From an uncultured Bacilli bacterium (lineage in GTDB: Bacteria; Bacillota_I; Bacilli_A; RF39; UBA660): a stretch of DNA of 57,615 nucleotides. Both the position numbers and the translations under genes were made by a program. The notes beneath the pieces were generated by a model, which saw only the letters and a list, made by a program, of their open reading frames with translations, searched no databases and was not told the DNA's origin. The stretch spans positions 1 through 57,615 of the forward strand of contig CAKOKQ010000010.1 of NCBI GenBank assembly GCA_934095825.1, given 5' to 3'. Shown piece by piece: positions 16,794 through 25,254 of the stretch. Numbering within the stretch: position 1 is the first letter of the stretch; the number at the start of each line of letters is the position of its first letter.

Positions 16794-19625
16794 ATGAAAA
16801 ATGATAAAATAATAATAAGAGGAGCCAGAGAAAATAATTTAAAAAATATTGACTTAGACTTGCCCAAAAATTCCTTAATTGTAATGACAGGTGTTTCGGG
16901 TTCAGGAAAATCCTCATTAGCTTTTGATACCATTTATGCCGAAGGGCAAAGAAGATTCGTTGAAAGTTTATCCAGTTATGCCCGTCAGTTTTTAGGAGGC
17001 AGTGAAAAGCCTGATGTTGATTCCATAGAAGGCTTAAGTCCTAGTATTGCTATTGACCAAAAGACTACAAATAACAATCCCCGTAGTACCGTTGGTACCG
17101 TAACTGAAATATATGATTATCTAAAACTATTATATGCTAGAATTGGTACACCTTATTGCCCTAATCATCATACGCCAATTGTTCATCAAAGTATTGAAGA
17201 AATGACTAATAAAGTTATGAATATGCCAGAAGGTACTAAATTAGAAATAATGGCTCCTATCGTTAGAAATGAAAAAGGGACTCATAAAGATATTTTAGAT
17301 GATTTAAGAAAAGAAGGCTATTCAAGAGTAAGAGTTAATGGAACTGTTTATAGTTTAGATGAAGAAATTACTTTAGAAAAAAATGTTAAAGATAGTATTG
17401 AAGCCATTGTAGATAGAATTGTTCTAAGTCCTAGTGAACGCTCTCGTGTCTTTGAGGCTATTGAAACGGCAACTAAACTTGCTGATGGGATGGTTTTAAT
17501 CCATGTTATCGATGGCGAAGAAATTTTATGGAGTGAAAAATTTGCTTGTGTGGAATGTAACTACTCATTACCAGATTTAGAACCTAATATGTTTTCCTTC
17601 AATGCCCCATTTGGCGCGTGTCCAGAGTGTAAAGGCTTAGGCTTTAAAACCGCCATTAGTGAAGATTTGCTGGTGCCTGATAAAACTCTTTCTATTAATG
17701 AAGGGGCCATTCAAACCTTAAAAGATGACACTAATATCTTCTATACTAATGTTAAAACCGCCTGTGATTATTATCATATTGATATGAATAAACCATATAA
17801 AGAATTAACTAAAAAAGAGAAGAAAATTCTTTTATATGGTAGTGATGAACCATTAAAATTTGAATATACTGCTAAAAATGGTAATAAAAGATTTACTACT
17901 GATTATTATGAGGGTATTATTACCAACCTAGAACGCCGTTATATTGAAACATCTTCTAGTTGGATAAGAGAATGGTTAGATAATTACATGATGGAACTTA
18001 CTTGTCCTGTTTGTCATGGGGCGCGTTTAAAAGAAGGTATCTTAAATGTCTTTATAAACAAGAAAAATATTTATGAAATGACGCAAATGAGTATTGGCAA
18101 CTTATTAGAATTTATTAGAAATTTAAAGTTAACTAAAGAACAACAAGAAATTAGTAAATTAATTGTTAAAGAAATAATAAATCGTTTAGAATTTTTAAAA
18201 AATGTTGGTTTAGATTATTTAACTTTAGATCGAATGGCTGGTAGTTTATCCGGTGGTGAATTGCAAAGAATTCGTCTTGCTACCCAAATTGGTAGTCGTC
18301 TAAGTGGCGTTTTATATGTCCTAGATGAACCAAGTATCGGTTTACATCAAAGAGATAATGATAAACTAATTCGTTCTTTGAAAGAAATGGTTAATCTTGG
18401 TAATACTTTGATTGTCGTAGAACATGATAGTGATACGATGTTAGCCAGTGATTATTTAGTAGATATTGGACCTCGGGCTGGTAAAGAAGGCGGAAGGGTT
18501 ATGGCTGCTGGTACCCCCGAAGAAGTCATGAAAAATCCTAATTCTTTAACAGGCAAATACTTGTCGGGTGAATACTTTATTCCAATTCCTAAAGAAAGAA
18601 GAAAAGGTAACGGCAAGTTCTTAGAGATAATCGGCGCTACGGAACATAACTTAAAAAATATAGATGTTAAAATACCTTTAGGTAAGTTTGTCTGTATAAC
18701 TGGTGTATCTGGTTCGGGGAAGAGTTCTTTAGTAAACGAAATTCTTTATAAGTCCGTATTTAAAAATATTTATCCTAAATCTAAAGTTTTCTCGGGTAAA
18801 TGTAAAAAAATTAAAGGTATAAACGAAATAGATAAAGTTGTCCAAATTTCCCAAGATCCAATCGGTAGAACTCCAAGAAGTAATCCTGCCACCTATGTTG
18901 GCTTATTTGATGACATAAGAGATTTACTTGCCCAAACTAAAGAAGCTAAGATTCGTGGTTTCGATAAAGGTAGATTCTCCTTCAATGTCAAAGGTGGTCG
19001 TTGTGAGGCTTGCTACGGTGATGGCGTTAAGAAAATAGAAATGCACTTCCTACCAGATGTTTATGTTCCTTGTGAAGTTTGTCATGGAACTCGTTATAAT
19101 AAAGATACTTTAAATATTCGCTATAAGGGTAAGAATATCGCTGATATTTTGAAAATGCGTGTGGAAGAAGCCCAAGAATTCTTTAGCAATGTTCCAAAAA
19201 TAAAGAGTACTTTAGATATTATGATGGATGTTGGTTTATCATATGTTGAATTAGGTCAAGGTGCCCCAACTTTATCTGGTGGTGAGGCTGGTCGTGTTAA
19301 GTTAGCCAAAGAATTGCAAAAGAAACCAACTGGTAAGAGTTTATTTATCTTAGATGAACCAACGACCGGACTTCATATTGATGATATTAAAAAGTTATTA
19401 GTTATTTTACAAAGAATAGTTGATAATGGTGATACCGTTGTTGTTATTGAACACAATTTAGATGTTATAAAAGTAGCCGACTATATTATTGATTTAGGTC
19501 CTGAAGGCGGTGCTTTAGGTGGCGAGATAGTATGTACTGGTACTCCTGAAGAAGTAGCCCAAAATCCTAACTCCTATACTGGTCAATATTTAAAAAAATA
19601 TTTAATTGATAAATATCGTGTTTAA
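16794..19625 (+). CDS. uvrA: UvrABC excinuclease subunit A
   Basis: Damage-sensing ATPase of nucleotide-excision repair, 943 residues (normal). Two ABC modules are visible: Walker A GVSGSGKSSLAFDT (about 34-47) and GVSGSGKSSLVNE (about 638-650); signatures LSGGELQRIRLA and LSGGEAGRVKLA; Walker B VLDEPSIGLH and ILDEPTTGLH. Cys pairs for three zinc sites appear as CVEC...CPEC, CPVC and CEAC...CEVC. The second signature has Gly where Gln is usual (GGEAQRV), worth noting but not obviously disabling. It is not next to uvrB. It probably shares a transcript with the two upstream genes. Confidence 0.97.
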   Translation: MKNDKIIIRGARENNLKNIDLDLPKNSLIVMTGVSGSGKSSLAFDTIYAEGQRRFVESLSSYARQFLGGSEKPDVDSIEGLSPSIAIDQKTTNNNPRSTVGTVTEIYDYLKLLYARIGTPYCPNHHTPIVHQSIEEMTNKVMNMPEGTKLEIMAPIVRNEKGTHKDILDDLRKEGYSRVRVNGTVYSLDEEITLEKNVKDSIEAIVDRIVLSPSERSRVFEAIETATKLADGMVLIHVIDGEEILWSEKFACVECNYSLPDLEPNMFSFNAPFGACPECKGLGFKTAISEDLLVPDKTLSINEGAIQTLKDDTNIFYTNVKTACDYYHIDMNKPYKELTKKEKKILLYGSDEPLKFEYTAKNGNKRFTTDYYEGIITNLERRYIETSSSWIREWLDNYMMELTCPVCHGARLKEGILNVFINKKNIYEMTQMSIGNLLEFIRNLKLTKEQQEISKLIVKEIINRLEFLKNVGLDYLTLDRMAGSLSGGELQRIRLATQIGSRLSGVLYVLDEPSIGLHQRDNDKLIRSLKEMVNLGNTLIVVEHDSDTMLASDYLVDIGPRAGKEGGRVMAAGTPEEVMKNPNSLTGKYLSGEYFIPIPKERRKGNGKFLEIIGATEHNLKNIDVKIPLGKFVCITGVSGSGKSSLVNEILYKSVFKNIYPKSKVFSGKCKKIKGINEIDKVVQISQDPIGRTPRSNPATYVGLFDDIRDLLAQTKEAKIRGFDKGRFSFNVKGGRCEACYGDGVKKIEMHFLPDVYVPCEVCHGTRYNKDTLNIRYKGKNIADILKMRVEEAQEFFSNVPKIKSTLDIMMDVGLSYVELGQGAPTLSGGEAGRVKLAKELQKKPTGKSLFILDEPTTGLHIDDIKKLLVILQRIVDNGDTVVVIEHNLDVIKVADYIIDLGPEGGALGGEIVCTGTPEEVAQNPNSYTGQYLKKYLIDKYRV

Positions 19626-19662
19626 AAAATATAAATTATACTTATATTAAATAATAAATTAA

Positions 19663-19708
19663 AATAGATATTAAATAACTATGATGGTTACTTAGTATCT
19701 ATTTTTTT
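19663..19708 (+). terminator. Terminator after uvrA, overlapping the convergent XRE gene
   Basis: AATAGATA (19663-19670) pairs with TATCTATT (19696-19703), with additional inner pairing, then T residues. It overlaps the 3' end of the minus-strand regulator. Confidence 0.7.
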
Positions 19709-20016
19709 AACATTTCATTAATTTCTTTAATTATCTTTTCCTTATCTTCTTCTGCAAGACTGTAATATTTATCAATCTCTTTTTCTTTACCAACTAAACA
19801 ATCTATCGAACAGTCTAACACTTCACTTAATTTATAAATGACAGGTAAAGAAGGTATTCTTACTCCTTGTTCATAAGCCTCGATAGAAGAAGAACTTACT
19901 CCAACTAAGTGTTGCAATTTTACTTGGGAGTAGCCCTTCTTTAATCGAAGTTCTTTTAAATTAGTCATATTTATTTTAGTTTTAATTACATCAAATTCTT
20001 CTCTATTATTTCGCAT
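19699..20016 (-). CDS. XRE regulator of surface cassette 1
   Basis: 105 residues. A single Cro/C1-type helix-turn-helix at about residues 20-75: KGYSQVKLQHLVGVSSSSIE, then AYEQGVRIPSLPVIYKLSEV, followed by an acidic C-terminal helix. An ATG at codon 17 would give a more standard N-terminus but has no ribosome-binding site. It is transcribed away from the first surface protein gene across a 129-bp gap holding an inverted repeat. Unlike the regulators of cassettes 2 and 3 it has only one HTH domain. Confidence 0.9.
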   Translation of the reverse strand: MRNNREEFDVIKTKINMTNLKELRLKKGYSQVKLQHLVGVSSSSIEAYEQGVRIPSLPVIYKLSEVLDCSIDCLVGKEKEIDKYYSLAEEDKEKIIKEINEMLKK

Positions 20017-20060
20017 AAGTTACATCTCATATTATTGTAATAGAAAATAATTATTATAAC

Positions 20061-20104
20061 TCTTACACCTGGTAAGATTACTTAGTTAATCACTTTGCTA
20101 TAAT
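20061..20104 (+). promoter_or_regulatory. Operator-like repeat and extended -10 promoter, cassette 1
   Basis: TCTTAC-ACCTG-GTAAGA (20061-20077), perfect 6-bp arms with a 5-nt spacer, is followed by TGCTATAAT (20096-20104). The right arm reaches the expected -35 position. Confidence 0.6.
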
Positions 20105-20145
20105 AAAAATTAGTAAGATATATATTAATAATAGGCGGTGTAAAC

Positions 20146-21387
20146 ATGAAAAAGAAGTATATAATTATGGGAGGATTTTTGGTAATCTTAACACTTTTAT
20201 TAGGAATAGGTGTTTCCTATTCGTTATGGTATATCAGTGTTAGTCAAGATAAAGTAAACACAGCCATGACTAGTTGTTTTGATATAACTTATAGTAGTGA
20301 ATCAAGTGCAATTAATTTAGAAAAACAGTATCCTATTAGTGATGAGGCTGGTAGTAAATTAACACCATATACTTTTAAGATAACCAATAATTGTGATATA
20401 AATGCTTATTATAAGATTAATTTAGAAACACTTAATATTAGTAATATTGATACTAGATTTATAAAGACTTCTTTAAATAACACTAATCCTCAAGTTGTCA
20501 ACAAGTATAATGAAACAGAAGTTTCTTTAAAAAATGGTACAGTAGCCAATACTTTAAAGTCGGGCTATCTTCCGGTAGGAGGTTCCATATCTTTTGATTT
20601 AAGAGTATGGTTAGATTATGATACGACTATTAATGATATAAAAAATGATGGAACGGATAAATGGGTAGGTAAAATAGTAGCTATATCAAGTCCGGTAGCA
20701 GAAGATGAAATTAATAAGGCTTGTCAAGAAAAAGGTGGCGATTTAATAGATGGTGGAGAGTGTCGAAAGTATTATGCTAATTTGAATAATATTGTTAATA
20801 TGGAGTATGTTGCTTTTGGTAATGTAGGTGATGGCAAACCTATTAATCATTTGTATGATCCATTATCAAAATCTTGGACGATTACATATAAGGGAGTAAA
20901 TAAGTGGTTTGGGACATATATAAATGATGTAAAGGAAAAATATTCTCATGTTTTTTTTGGCAGTTTTATTTCAGATTACAATTTCGATGGTTTAAATATT
21001 GAGTTTTGTAATTACAATAGTAATACCAATAATTGTGCATATCGTCCACAGAATATCTACAATGCTGACAATTATTTTTCATATTATGTACAATTGACTA
21101 AATATATAGATATAAATAAGATAACATCATATAATACATATTTGATTTATTATGGATTTATGGCAATTACCGATGATACACTGTCAAAGGAATATAAACT
21201 TAGTGATTATAAAATTATTGATTTAACCTTAATGTTTGGCGAAGGCAACGAGCCAAGTCGAGAATGGTGTGATAAATATTTAACAAATTACTATGAATAC
21301 AATGAAGAAGGCACATTAACCCCAATAAAAGAAATAGGTGAGCCAATAAAAACTAGTTTTTACGATAAAATAGATATGTTTGATTAA
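20146..21387 (+). CDS. Surface protein 1: camelysin-like N-terminus, lectin-like C-terminus
   Basis: 413 residues. An N-terminal membrane/signal segment (about 6-24) ends in GVSYSLWYISVSQ, resembling the SipW-dependent signal of TasA/camelysin proteins. A beta-rich domain (about 30-205) follows with TSCFDITYSSES and LTPYTFKITNNC, two Cys that could pair. The centre (about 210-355) is specific to this copy. The tail has DLTLMFGEGNEPS and WCDKYL, a motif common at the end of jelly-roll domains in phage tail proteins. The conserved parts are nearly identical to the copies at 21956 and 23773. Predicted to be secreted or surface-anchored; ligand unknown. GGCGGTG precedes the ATG. Confidence 0.8.
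   Translation: MKKKYIIMGGFLVILTLLLGIGVSYSLWYISVSQDKVNTAMTSCFDITYSSESSAINLEKQYPISDEAGSKLTPYTFKITNNCDINAYYKINLETLNISNIDTRFIKTSLNNTNPQVVNKYNETEVSLKNGTVANTLKSGYLPVGGSISFDLRVWLDYDTTINDIKNDGTDKWVGKIVAISSPVAEDEINKACQEKGGDLIDGGECRKYYANLNNIVNMEYVAFGNVGDGKPINHLYDPLSKSWTITYKGVNKWFGTYINDVKEKYSHVFFGSFISDYNFDGLNIEFCNYNSNTNNCAYRPQNIYNADNYFSYYVQLTKYIDINKITSYNTYLIYYGFMAITDDTLSKEYKLSDYKIIDLTLMFGEGNEPSREWCDKYLTNYYEYNEEGTLTPIKEIGEPIKTSFYDKIDMFD
20209..20775 (+). repeat. Conserved N-terminal coding block, copy 1
   Basis: About 565 bp nearly identical in DNA to 22020-22586 and 23836-24402, from the GVSYSLW codons to the GGECRKYY codons. Confidence 0.85.
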
Positions 21388-21409
21388 TTTTTTAAATTTA
21401 TTAAAAAAA

Positions 21410-21844
21410 CTAGTTATTACCACATAACCAGTCTAAAGAAATATTGTATTTAAGACATATTTGATAAGTAAAAATAGTTAGAATTAAAGTTTTACCTGCT
21501 TCATAAGCACTAATAGTAGAATGAGAAGTATTAAGCAAATCTGCTAAATTCTGTTGAGTTAAATTAAATTTCTTTCTAATTAATTTAATATTGTTACCTA
21601 TTAATTTTCTATCAAGAGAACTAATAGGTTTTTTATATTTATTTTCATTAGATAAATTTAAAGCATAATCCATAGAAACTTTAAAATAATTACAAAAATC
21701 TACTAATCTATTTAAAGGAATAATTTGCTCTTGAGTTTCCCATCTAGCATAAGTAGATTTACTAACATTAAGAATACTTGCTAAATCTCTTTGAGATAAA
21801 CTATTATCTTCTCTAATTTCAATTAATCTTTCATTGTTATTCAA
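21410..21844 (-). CDS. Double-HTH XRE regulator of surface cassette 2
   Basis: 144 residues with two complete Cro/C1-type HTH domains in tandem: the first has SLSQRDLASILNVSKSTYAR and WETQEQIIP (about 10-65), the second has NLTQQNLADLLNTSHSTISA and YEAGKT (about 83-140). The start is taken as TTG (21842-21844, reverse strand), which aligns with the ATG-started MNNN of the cassette-3 regulator and has GGTGAT upstream. A GTG three codons earlier overlaps that site. The gene ends 22 bp from the convergent stop of surface protein 1 and is divergent from surface protein 2. Confidence 0.88.
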   Translation of the reverse strand: MNNNERLIEIREDNSLSQRDLASILNVSKSTYARWETQEQIIPLNRLVDFCNYFKVSMDYALNLSNENKYKKPISSLDRKLIGNNIKLIRKKFNLTQQNLADLLNTSHSTISAYEAGKTLILTIFTYQICLKYNISLDWLCGNN

Positions 21845-21890
21845 GTTAATCACCGAAATAATTTTCTCATTTAATAATTGATTTTTAATT

Positions 21891-21923
21891 TATGCCCCTA
21901 GCATACGACAATTATGTTATAAT
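21891..21923 (+). promoter_or_regulatory. Operator-like repeat and extended -10 promoter, cassette 2
   Basis: TATGC-CCCTA-GCATA (21891-21905), perfect 5-bp arms with a 5-nt spacer, covers the expected -35 of TGTTATAAT (21915-21923). Confidence 0.55.
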
Positions 21924-21955
21924 AACTTTAAGATAGTAGAAAGTTGTGTGGTTAA

Positions 21956-23197
21956 ATGAGAAAATTAAATATAATGATGATTGGAATAAGTCTGGTGTTA
22001 ATAGTTCTATTAGGAGTAGTTGTTTCTTATTCGTTATGGAATATCAGTGTTAGTCAAGATAAAGTAAACACGGCTATGACTAGTTGTTTTGATATAACTT
22101 ATAGTAGTGAATCAAATGCGATTAACTTAGAAAAGCAATATCCTATAAGTGATGAGGCTGGTAGTAAATTAACACCATATACTTTTAAGATAACAAATAA
22201 CTGTGATATAAATGCTTATTATAAGATTAATTTAGAGACTCTAAACACTAGTAATATTGATACTAGATTTATAAAGACTTCTTTAAATAATACTAATCCC
22301 CAAGTTATCAACAGGTATAATGAAACAGAAGTTTCTTTAAAAAATGGTAAAGTTGCTAATACTTTAAAATCAGGATATCTTCCGGTAGGAGGCTCCATAT
22401 ATTTTGATTTAAGAGTATGGTTAGATTATTATACAACTATTAATGATATAAAAAATGATGGAACTGATAAATGGGTAGGTAAAATAGTGGTTATATCTAG
22501 TCCTGTAACAGAAGATGAGATAAATAGTGTTTGTCAAAGCAGTGGTGGCGATTTAATAGATGGTGGAGAGTGTAGAAAATATTATGTGAAAGTAAATAAC
22601 TTTGTGAATTTTAAGAGTATAAAATTTGGAAATGAAGAGACTAAAATTAATGGAATATATGACGATTTAACTAATATTTGGAATGTGAATTATAGTGGTG
22701 ATAATAAGTGGTTTGGTGTATTTATAGTTCCAGTAAAAGAAAAGGTGAATCATTTAATATATGGAAGATTAAAAGCAACTGGAATTGCAACAAGTTTTCG
22801 CGTGGAATTCTGTGGATATAATTCTGAAACTGGATATTGCCATTACCCTCCTAAAATAGATATGAATAATTTTGGAAATAATGAGTATTCTTATTACTTT
22901 AATCTTTCAAAAGTTATAGATGAAGATAAAATACTTTCCTATAATAGATATCTCATATATCATGGTTACGGAGATGTTAAAGATGATGAAATATCAGAAA
23001 CATACACAATAGAAAAATATTCATCTATTGATTTAACTTTAATGTTTGGTGAAGGCAATGAACCAAATGGGGAATGGTGTGATAAATACTTAGACAGATA
23101 TATAGAATATAATTTAGAAGGTACATTAATCCCTATAAAAGAACTAGGTGAACCAATAAAAACTAGTTATTATGATGTTATAAATATGATAGATTAA
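21956..23197 (+). CDS. Surface protein 2 of the array
   Basis: 413 residues with the same plan as surface protein 1: signal/membrane segment ending GVVVSYSLW, Cys-bearing beta domain to about residue 205, variable centre, tail with DLTLMFGEGNEPN and WCDKYL. The centre is recognisably related to copy 1 (both have NKWFG, a VKEK stretch and a Y-x-I-Y-x-G late block) but has diverged strongly, whereas the N-terminal block is almost unchanged. Two Cys in the centre (EFCGYN, GYCHYP) match positions in copy 1. The ribosome-binding site is weak (AGAAAG about 12 bases before ATG). Predicted extracellular and binding-type; no catalytic motif is seen. Confidence 0.8.
   Translation: MRKLNIMMIGISLVLIVLLGVVVSYSLWNISVSQDKVNTAMTSCFDITYSSESNAINLEKQYPISDEAGSKLTPYTFKITNNCDINAYYKINLETLNTSNIDTRFIKTSLNNTNPQVINRYNETEVSLKNGKVANTLKSGYLPVGGSIYFDLRVWLDYYTTINDIKNDGTDKWVGKIVVISSPVTEDEINSVCQSSGGDLIDGGECRKYYVKVNNFVNFKSIKFGNEETKINGIYDDLTNIWNVNYSGDNKWFGVFIVPVKEKVNHLIYGRLKATGIATSFRVEFCGYNSETGYCHYPPKIDMNNFGNNEYSYYFNLSKVIDEDKILSYNRYLIYHGYGDVKDDEISETYTIEKYSSIDLTLMFGEGNEPNGEWCDKYLDRYIEYNLEGTLIPIKELGEPIKTSYYDVINMID
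22020..22586 (+). repeat. Conserved N-terminal coding block, copy 2
   Basis: Near-identical DNA to 20209-20775 and 23836-24402; differences are mostly silent. Confidence 0.85.
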
Positions 23198-23214
23198 AAA
23201 ACAAAAGCAAGTTA

Positions 23215-23664
23215 CTACTTTTGAATAAATTTTATATTACTTCTACCTAAAATATAATCGATAGAATAATTACTAATTTTAGATAATTCAATTAAAAAAG
23301 AACTAAGAATTAAATTTTTATTGTTTTCATAATTACTGATTGCTGATGATGAGGTATTTAATTTTTGAGCTAATTCTCGCATAGATAAATTCATGTTTTC
23401 TCGAACTTCTTTTAATCTTAAAGAAGTTTCTTTTTGATCTAAAACTTTATTAGTTTTTAAATTTATTCTTTTAGAAGATAATCCAACCAAATAGTCTATA
23501 TTAACATTAAAAAATTCTCCTAATTCATATAATCTTTTAGTGGATATAGATAGTTTGTTATTTTCCCATTCACTATAAACAGATGGTGGTATGTTTAAAA
23601 ATTTAGCCATATCTTTACTTAAATAATCTTTTTCTTCTCTTAAAAATACTAAATTGTTATTCAT
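23215..23664 (-). CDS. Double-HTH XRE regulator of surface cassette 3
   Basis: 149 residues with two tandem Cro/C1-type HTH domains: the first with YLSKDMAKFLNIPPSVYSEW (about 13-32), the second with NLSMRELAQKLNTSSSAISN and YENNKN (about 91-116). GGTGGAATTATC precedes the ATG. It parallels the cassette-2 regulator in length and layout but differs strongly in recognition-helix residues, suggesting a different operator. It is convergent with surface protein 2 (17 bp between stops) and divergent from surface protein 3. Confidence 0.9.
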   Translation of the reverse strand: MNNNLVFLREEKDYLSKDMAKFLNIPPSVYSEWENNKLSISTKRLYELGEFFNVNIDYLVGLSSKRINLKTNKVLDQKETSLRLKEVRENMNLSMRELAQKLNTSSSAISNYENNKNLILSSFLIELSKISNYSIDYILGRSNIKFIQK

Positions 23665-23717
23665 GATAATTCCACCTTATGCAAGAATTATCTAAGAAAA
23701 AAGAACTGTAAATAAAA

Positions 23718-23751
23718 ATATTCGGTAAATATGAGCAAAACATGATATAAT
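23718..23751 (+). promoter_or_regulatory. Operator-like repeat and extended -10 promoter, cassette 3
   Basis: ATATT-CGGTA-AATAT (23718-23732), 5-bp arms with a 5-nt spacer, sits over the expected -35 of TGATATAAT (23743-23751). Confidence 0.5.
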
Positions 23752-23772
23752 TTATTTAAGGTAGTGAAGAGA

Positions 23773-24972
23773 ATGAAAAAAGTAAATTATATATTTGTGC
23801 TAGTAAGTGTTTTAATAGTAATAGTTTTAGGAATAGGTGTTTCTTATTCTTTATGGAATATCAGTGTTAGTCAGGATAAAGTAAATACAGCTATGACTAG
23901 TTGTTTTGATATAACTTATAGTAGTGAATCAAATGCAATTAATTTAGAAAAACAATATCCCATAAGTGATGATGCTGGTAGTAAGTTAACACCATATACT
24001 TTTAAGATAACAAATAATTGCGATATAAATGCGTATTATAAAATTAATTTAGAAACATTAAATACTAGTAATATTGATACTAGATTTATAAAGGCTTCTT
24101 TAAATAATACTAATCCACAAGTTATCAACAGGTATAATGAAACAGAAGTTTCTTTGAAAAATGGTAAAGTTGCTAATACTCTAAAATCTGGATATCTCCC
24201 AGTAGGCGGTTCTATATCTTTTGATTTAAGAGTATGGCTAGACTATGGTACAACTATTAATGATATAAAAAACGATGGAACTGATAAATGGGTAGGTAAA
24301 ATAGTAGTTATATCTAGTCCCATAACGGAAGATGAGATAAACAAGGTTTGCCTAAGTAATGGTGGCGATTTAATAGATGGTGGAGAGTGTAGAAAATATT
24401 ATGCAAAAGTAAATAACTTTATTAATAGCAACTATTGGACATTAAATAGCGCAACATTTATGATTGTTGATAAAGAAACAACTAAAATATCATGTACTGA
24501 AGCAGCAGAAACTTTATGCGGAATCTTTCAACAGCCATTGCATGTAGCCAAGTTTGGGAACAAGTATTATGTTTCGCAGAAGATTCAAAATTTAAATATA
24601 GACAAAAAATATATTATCGGTATAGAAGGAACGACTTATCAAAAATATACAAAATTTAATAATCTTGGATTGGTAAATTATAGCTTTGTTTTTGAATTTA
24701 ATGATGAAATTGAGGAGGCTGTTAATTATAAAGCTCATGCGTTTATTTTGTATACTCAAAGTAATTTAGACGAACCTTTTTATACTAAAAATCCATTATT
24801 TACGGATTTAACTTTAATGTTTGGTGAAGGTAATGAACCAAGTCAAGAATGGTGTGATAAATATTTAGATAGATATATTGAATATAATTTAGAAGGAACT
24901 TTAACACCAATAAAAGAAATAGGGGAACCAATAAAAACTGTTTACTATGATAAAGTAGATATGTTTGATTGA
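23773..24972 (+). CDS. Surface protein 3 of the array
   Basis: 399 residues from ATG 23773; a GTG three codons earlier is too close to AAGG to be served by it. The signal region (IGVSYSLW) and the N-terminal Cys-bearing domain to about residue 210 are nearly identical to copies 1 and 2, and the tail again has DLTLMFGEGNEPS and WCDKYL. The centre (about 215-340), containing SATFMIVDKET and IGIEGTTYQKYT, shows no resemblance to the centres of copies 1 and 2, so a different binding domain sits between constant ends. It ends in tandem TGA stops. No fourth copy follows. Confidence 0.8.
   Translation: MKKVNYIFVLVSVLIVIVLGIGVSYSLWNISVSQDKVNTAMTSCFDITYSSESNAINLEKQYPISDDAGSKLTPYTFKITNNCDINAYYKINLETLNTSNIDTRFIKASLNNTNPQVINRYNETEVSLKNGKVANTLKSGYLPVGGSISFDLRVWLDYGTTINDIKNDGTDKWVGKIVVISSPITEDEINKVCLSNGGDLIDGGECRKYYAKVNNFINSNYWTLNSATFMIVDKETTKISCTEAAETLCGIFQQPLHVAKFGNKYYVSQKIQNLNIDKKYIIGIEGTTYQKYTKFNNLGLVNYSFVFEFNDEIEEAVNYKAHAFILYTQSNLDEPFYTKNPLFTDLTLMFGEGNEPSQEWCDKYLDRYIEYNLEGTLTPIKEIGEPIKTVYYDKVDMFD
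23836..24402 (+). repeat. Conserved N-terminal coding block, copy 3
   Basis: Third near-identical DNA block of the surface-protein array. Confidence 0.85.
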
Positions 24973-25254
24973 TGACAAATAAAAAAATAGTAAAATTAAT
25001 GATACAATAAATTCAAAGAACTGGATATAAATTATAAAATAAAAAGTCATAAATATTTCAAAGTTAAAAAGTCATAACTTGGAATACTAATGGCTATTTT
25101 TTTCTCTAAAAATGTAAAATTCATGTCAAATTTAATAAAAAATTGTTAAACTTTAACGAAATATAAAAATTTTTGAAGGAAATTAGACTTCACTTACCAA
25201 TATATATAATTAGGAGGTGAAATAATATTCCTCTTAAGAAAAGGAGGTGAATCT
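24973..25254. other. Gap before the Rpn-type gene
   Basis: AT-rich. Holds two direct copies of AAAAAGTCATAA (25041-25052 and 25066-25077), a promoter at 25183-25210 (TTAGAC, 16 bp, TATAAT) and two strong Shine-Dalgarno sequences. No clear terminator for surface protein 3 was seen. Confidence 0.5.
25183..25249 (+). promoter_or_regulatory. Promoter and two tandem strong Shine-Dalgarno sites
   Basis: TTAGAC (25183-25188), 16 bp, TATAAT (25205-25210), then AGGAGGTGA at 25212-25220 and again at about 25241-25249. The first has no ATG/GTG/TTG at usual spacing (only ATA/ATT); the second serves the 29-codon leader frame at 25255. Confidence 0.55.

Noticed and set aside
20146..24972. Prophage tail genes
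   Set aside because: The GEGNEP motif occurs in phage proteins, but there are no phage structural, packaging or lysis genes nearby and the N-termini carry secretion signals.
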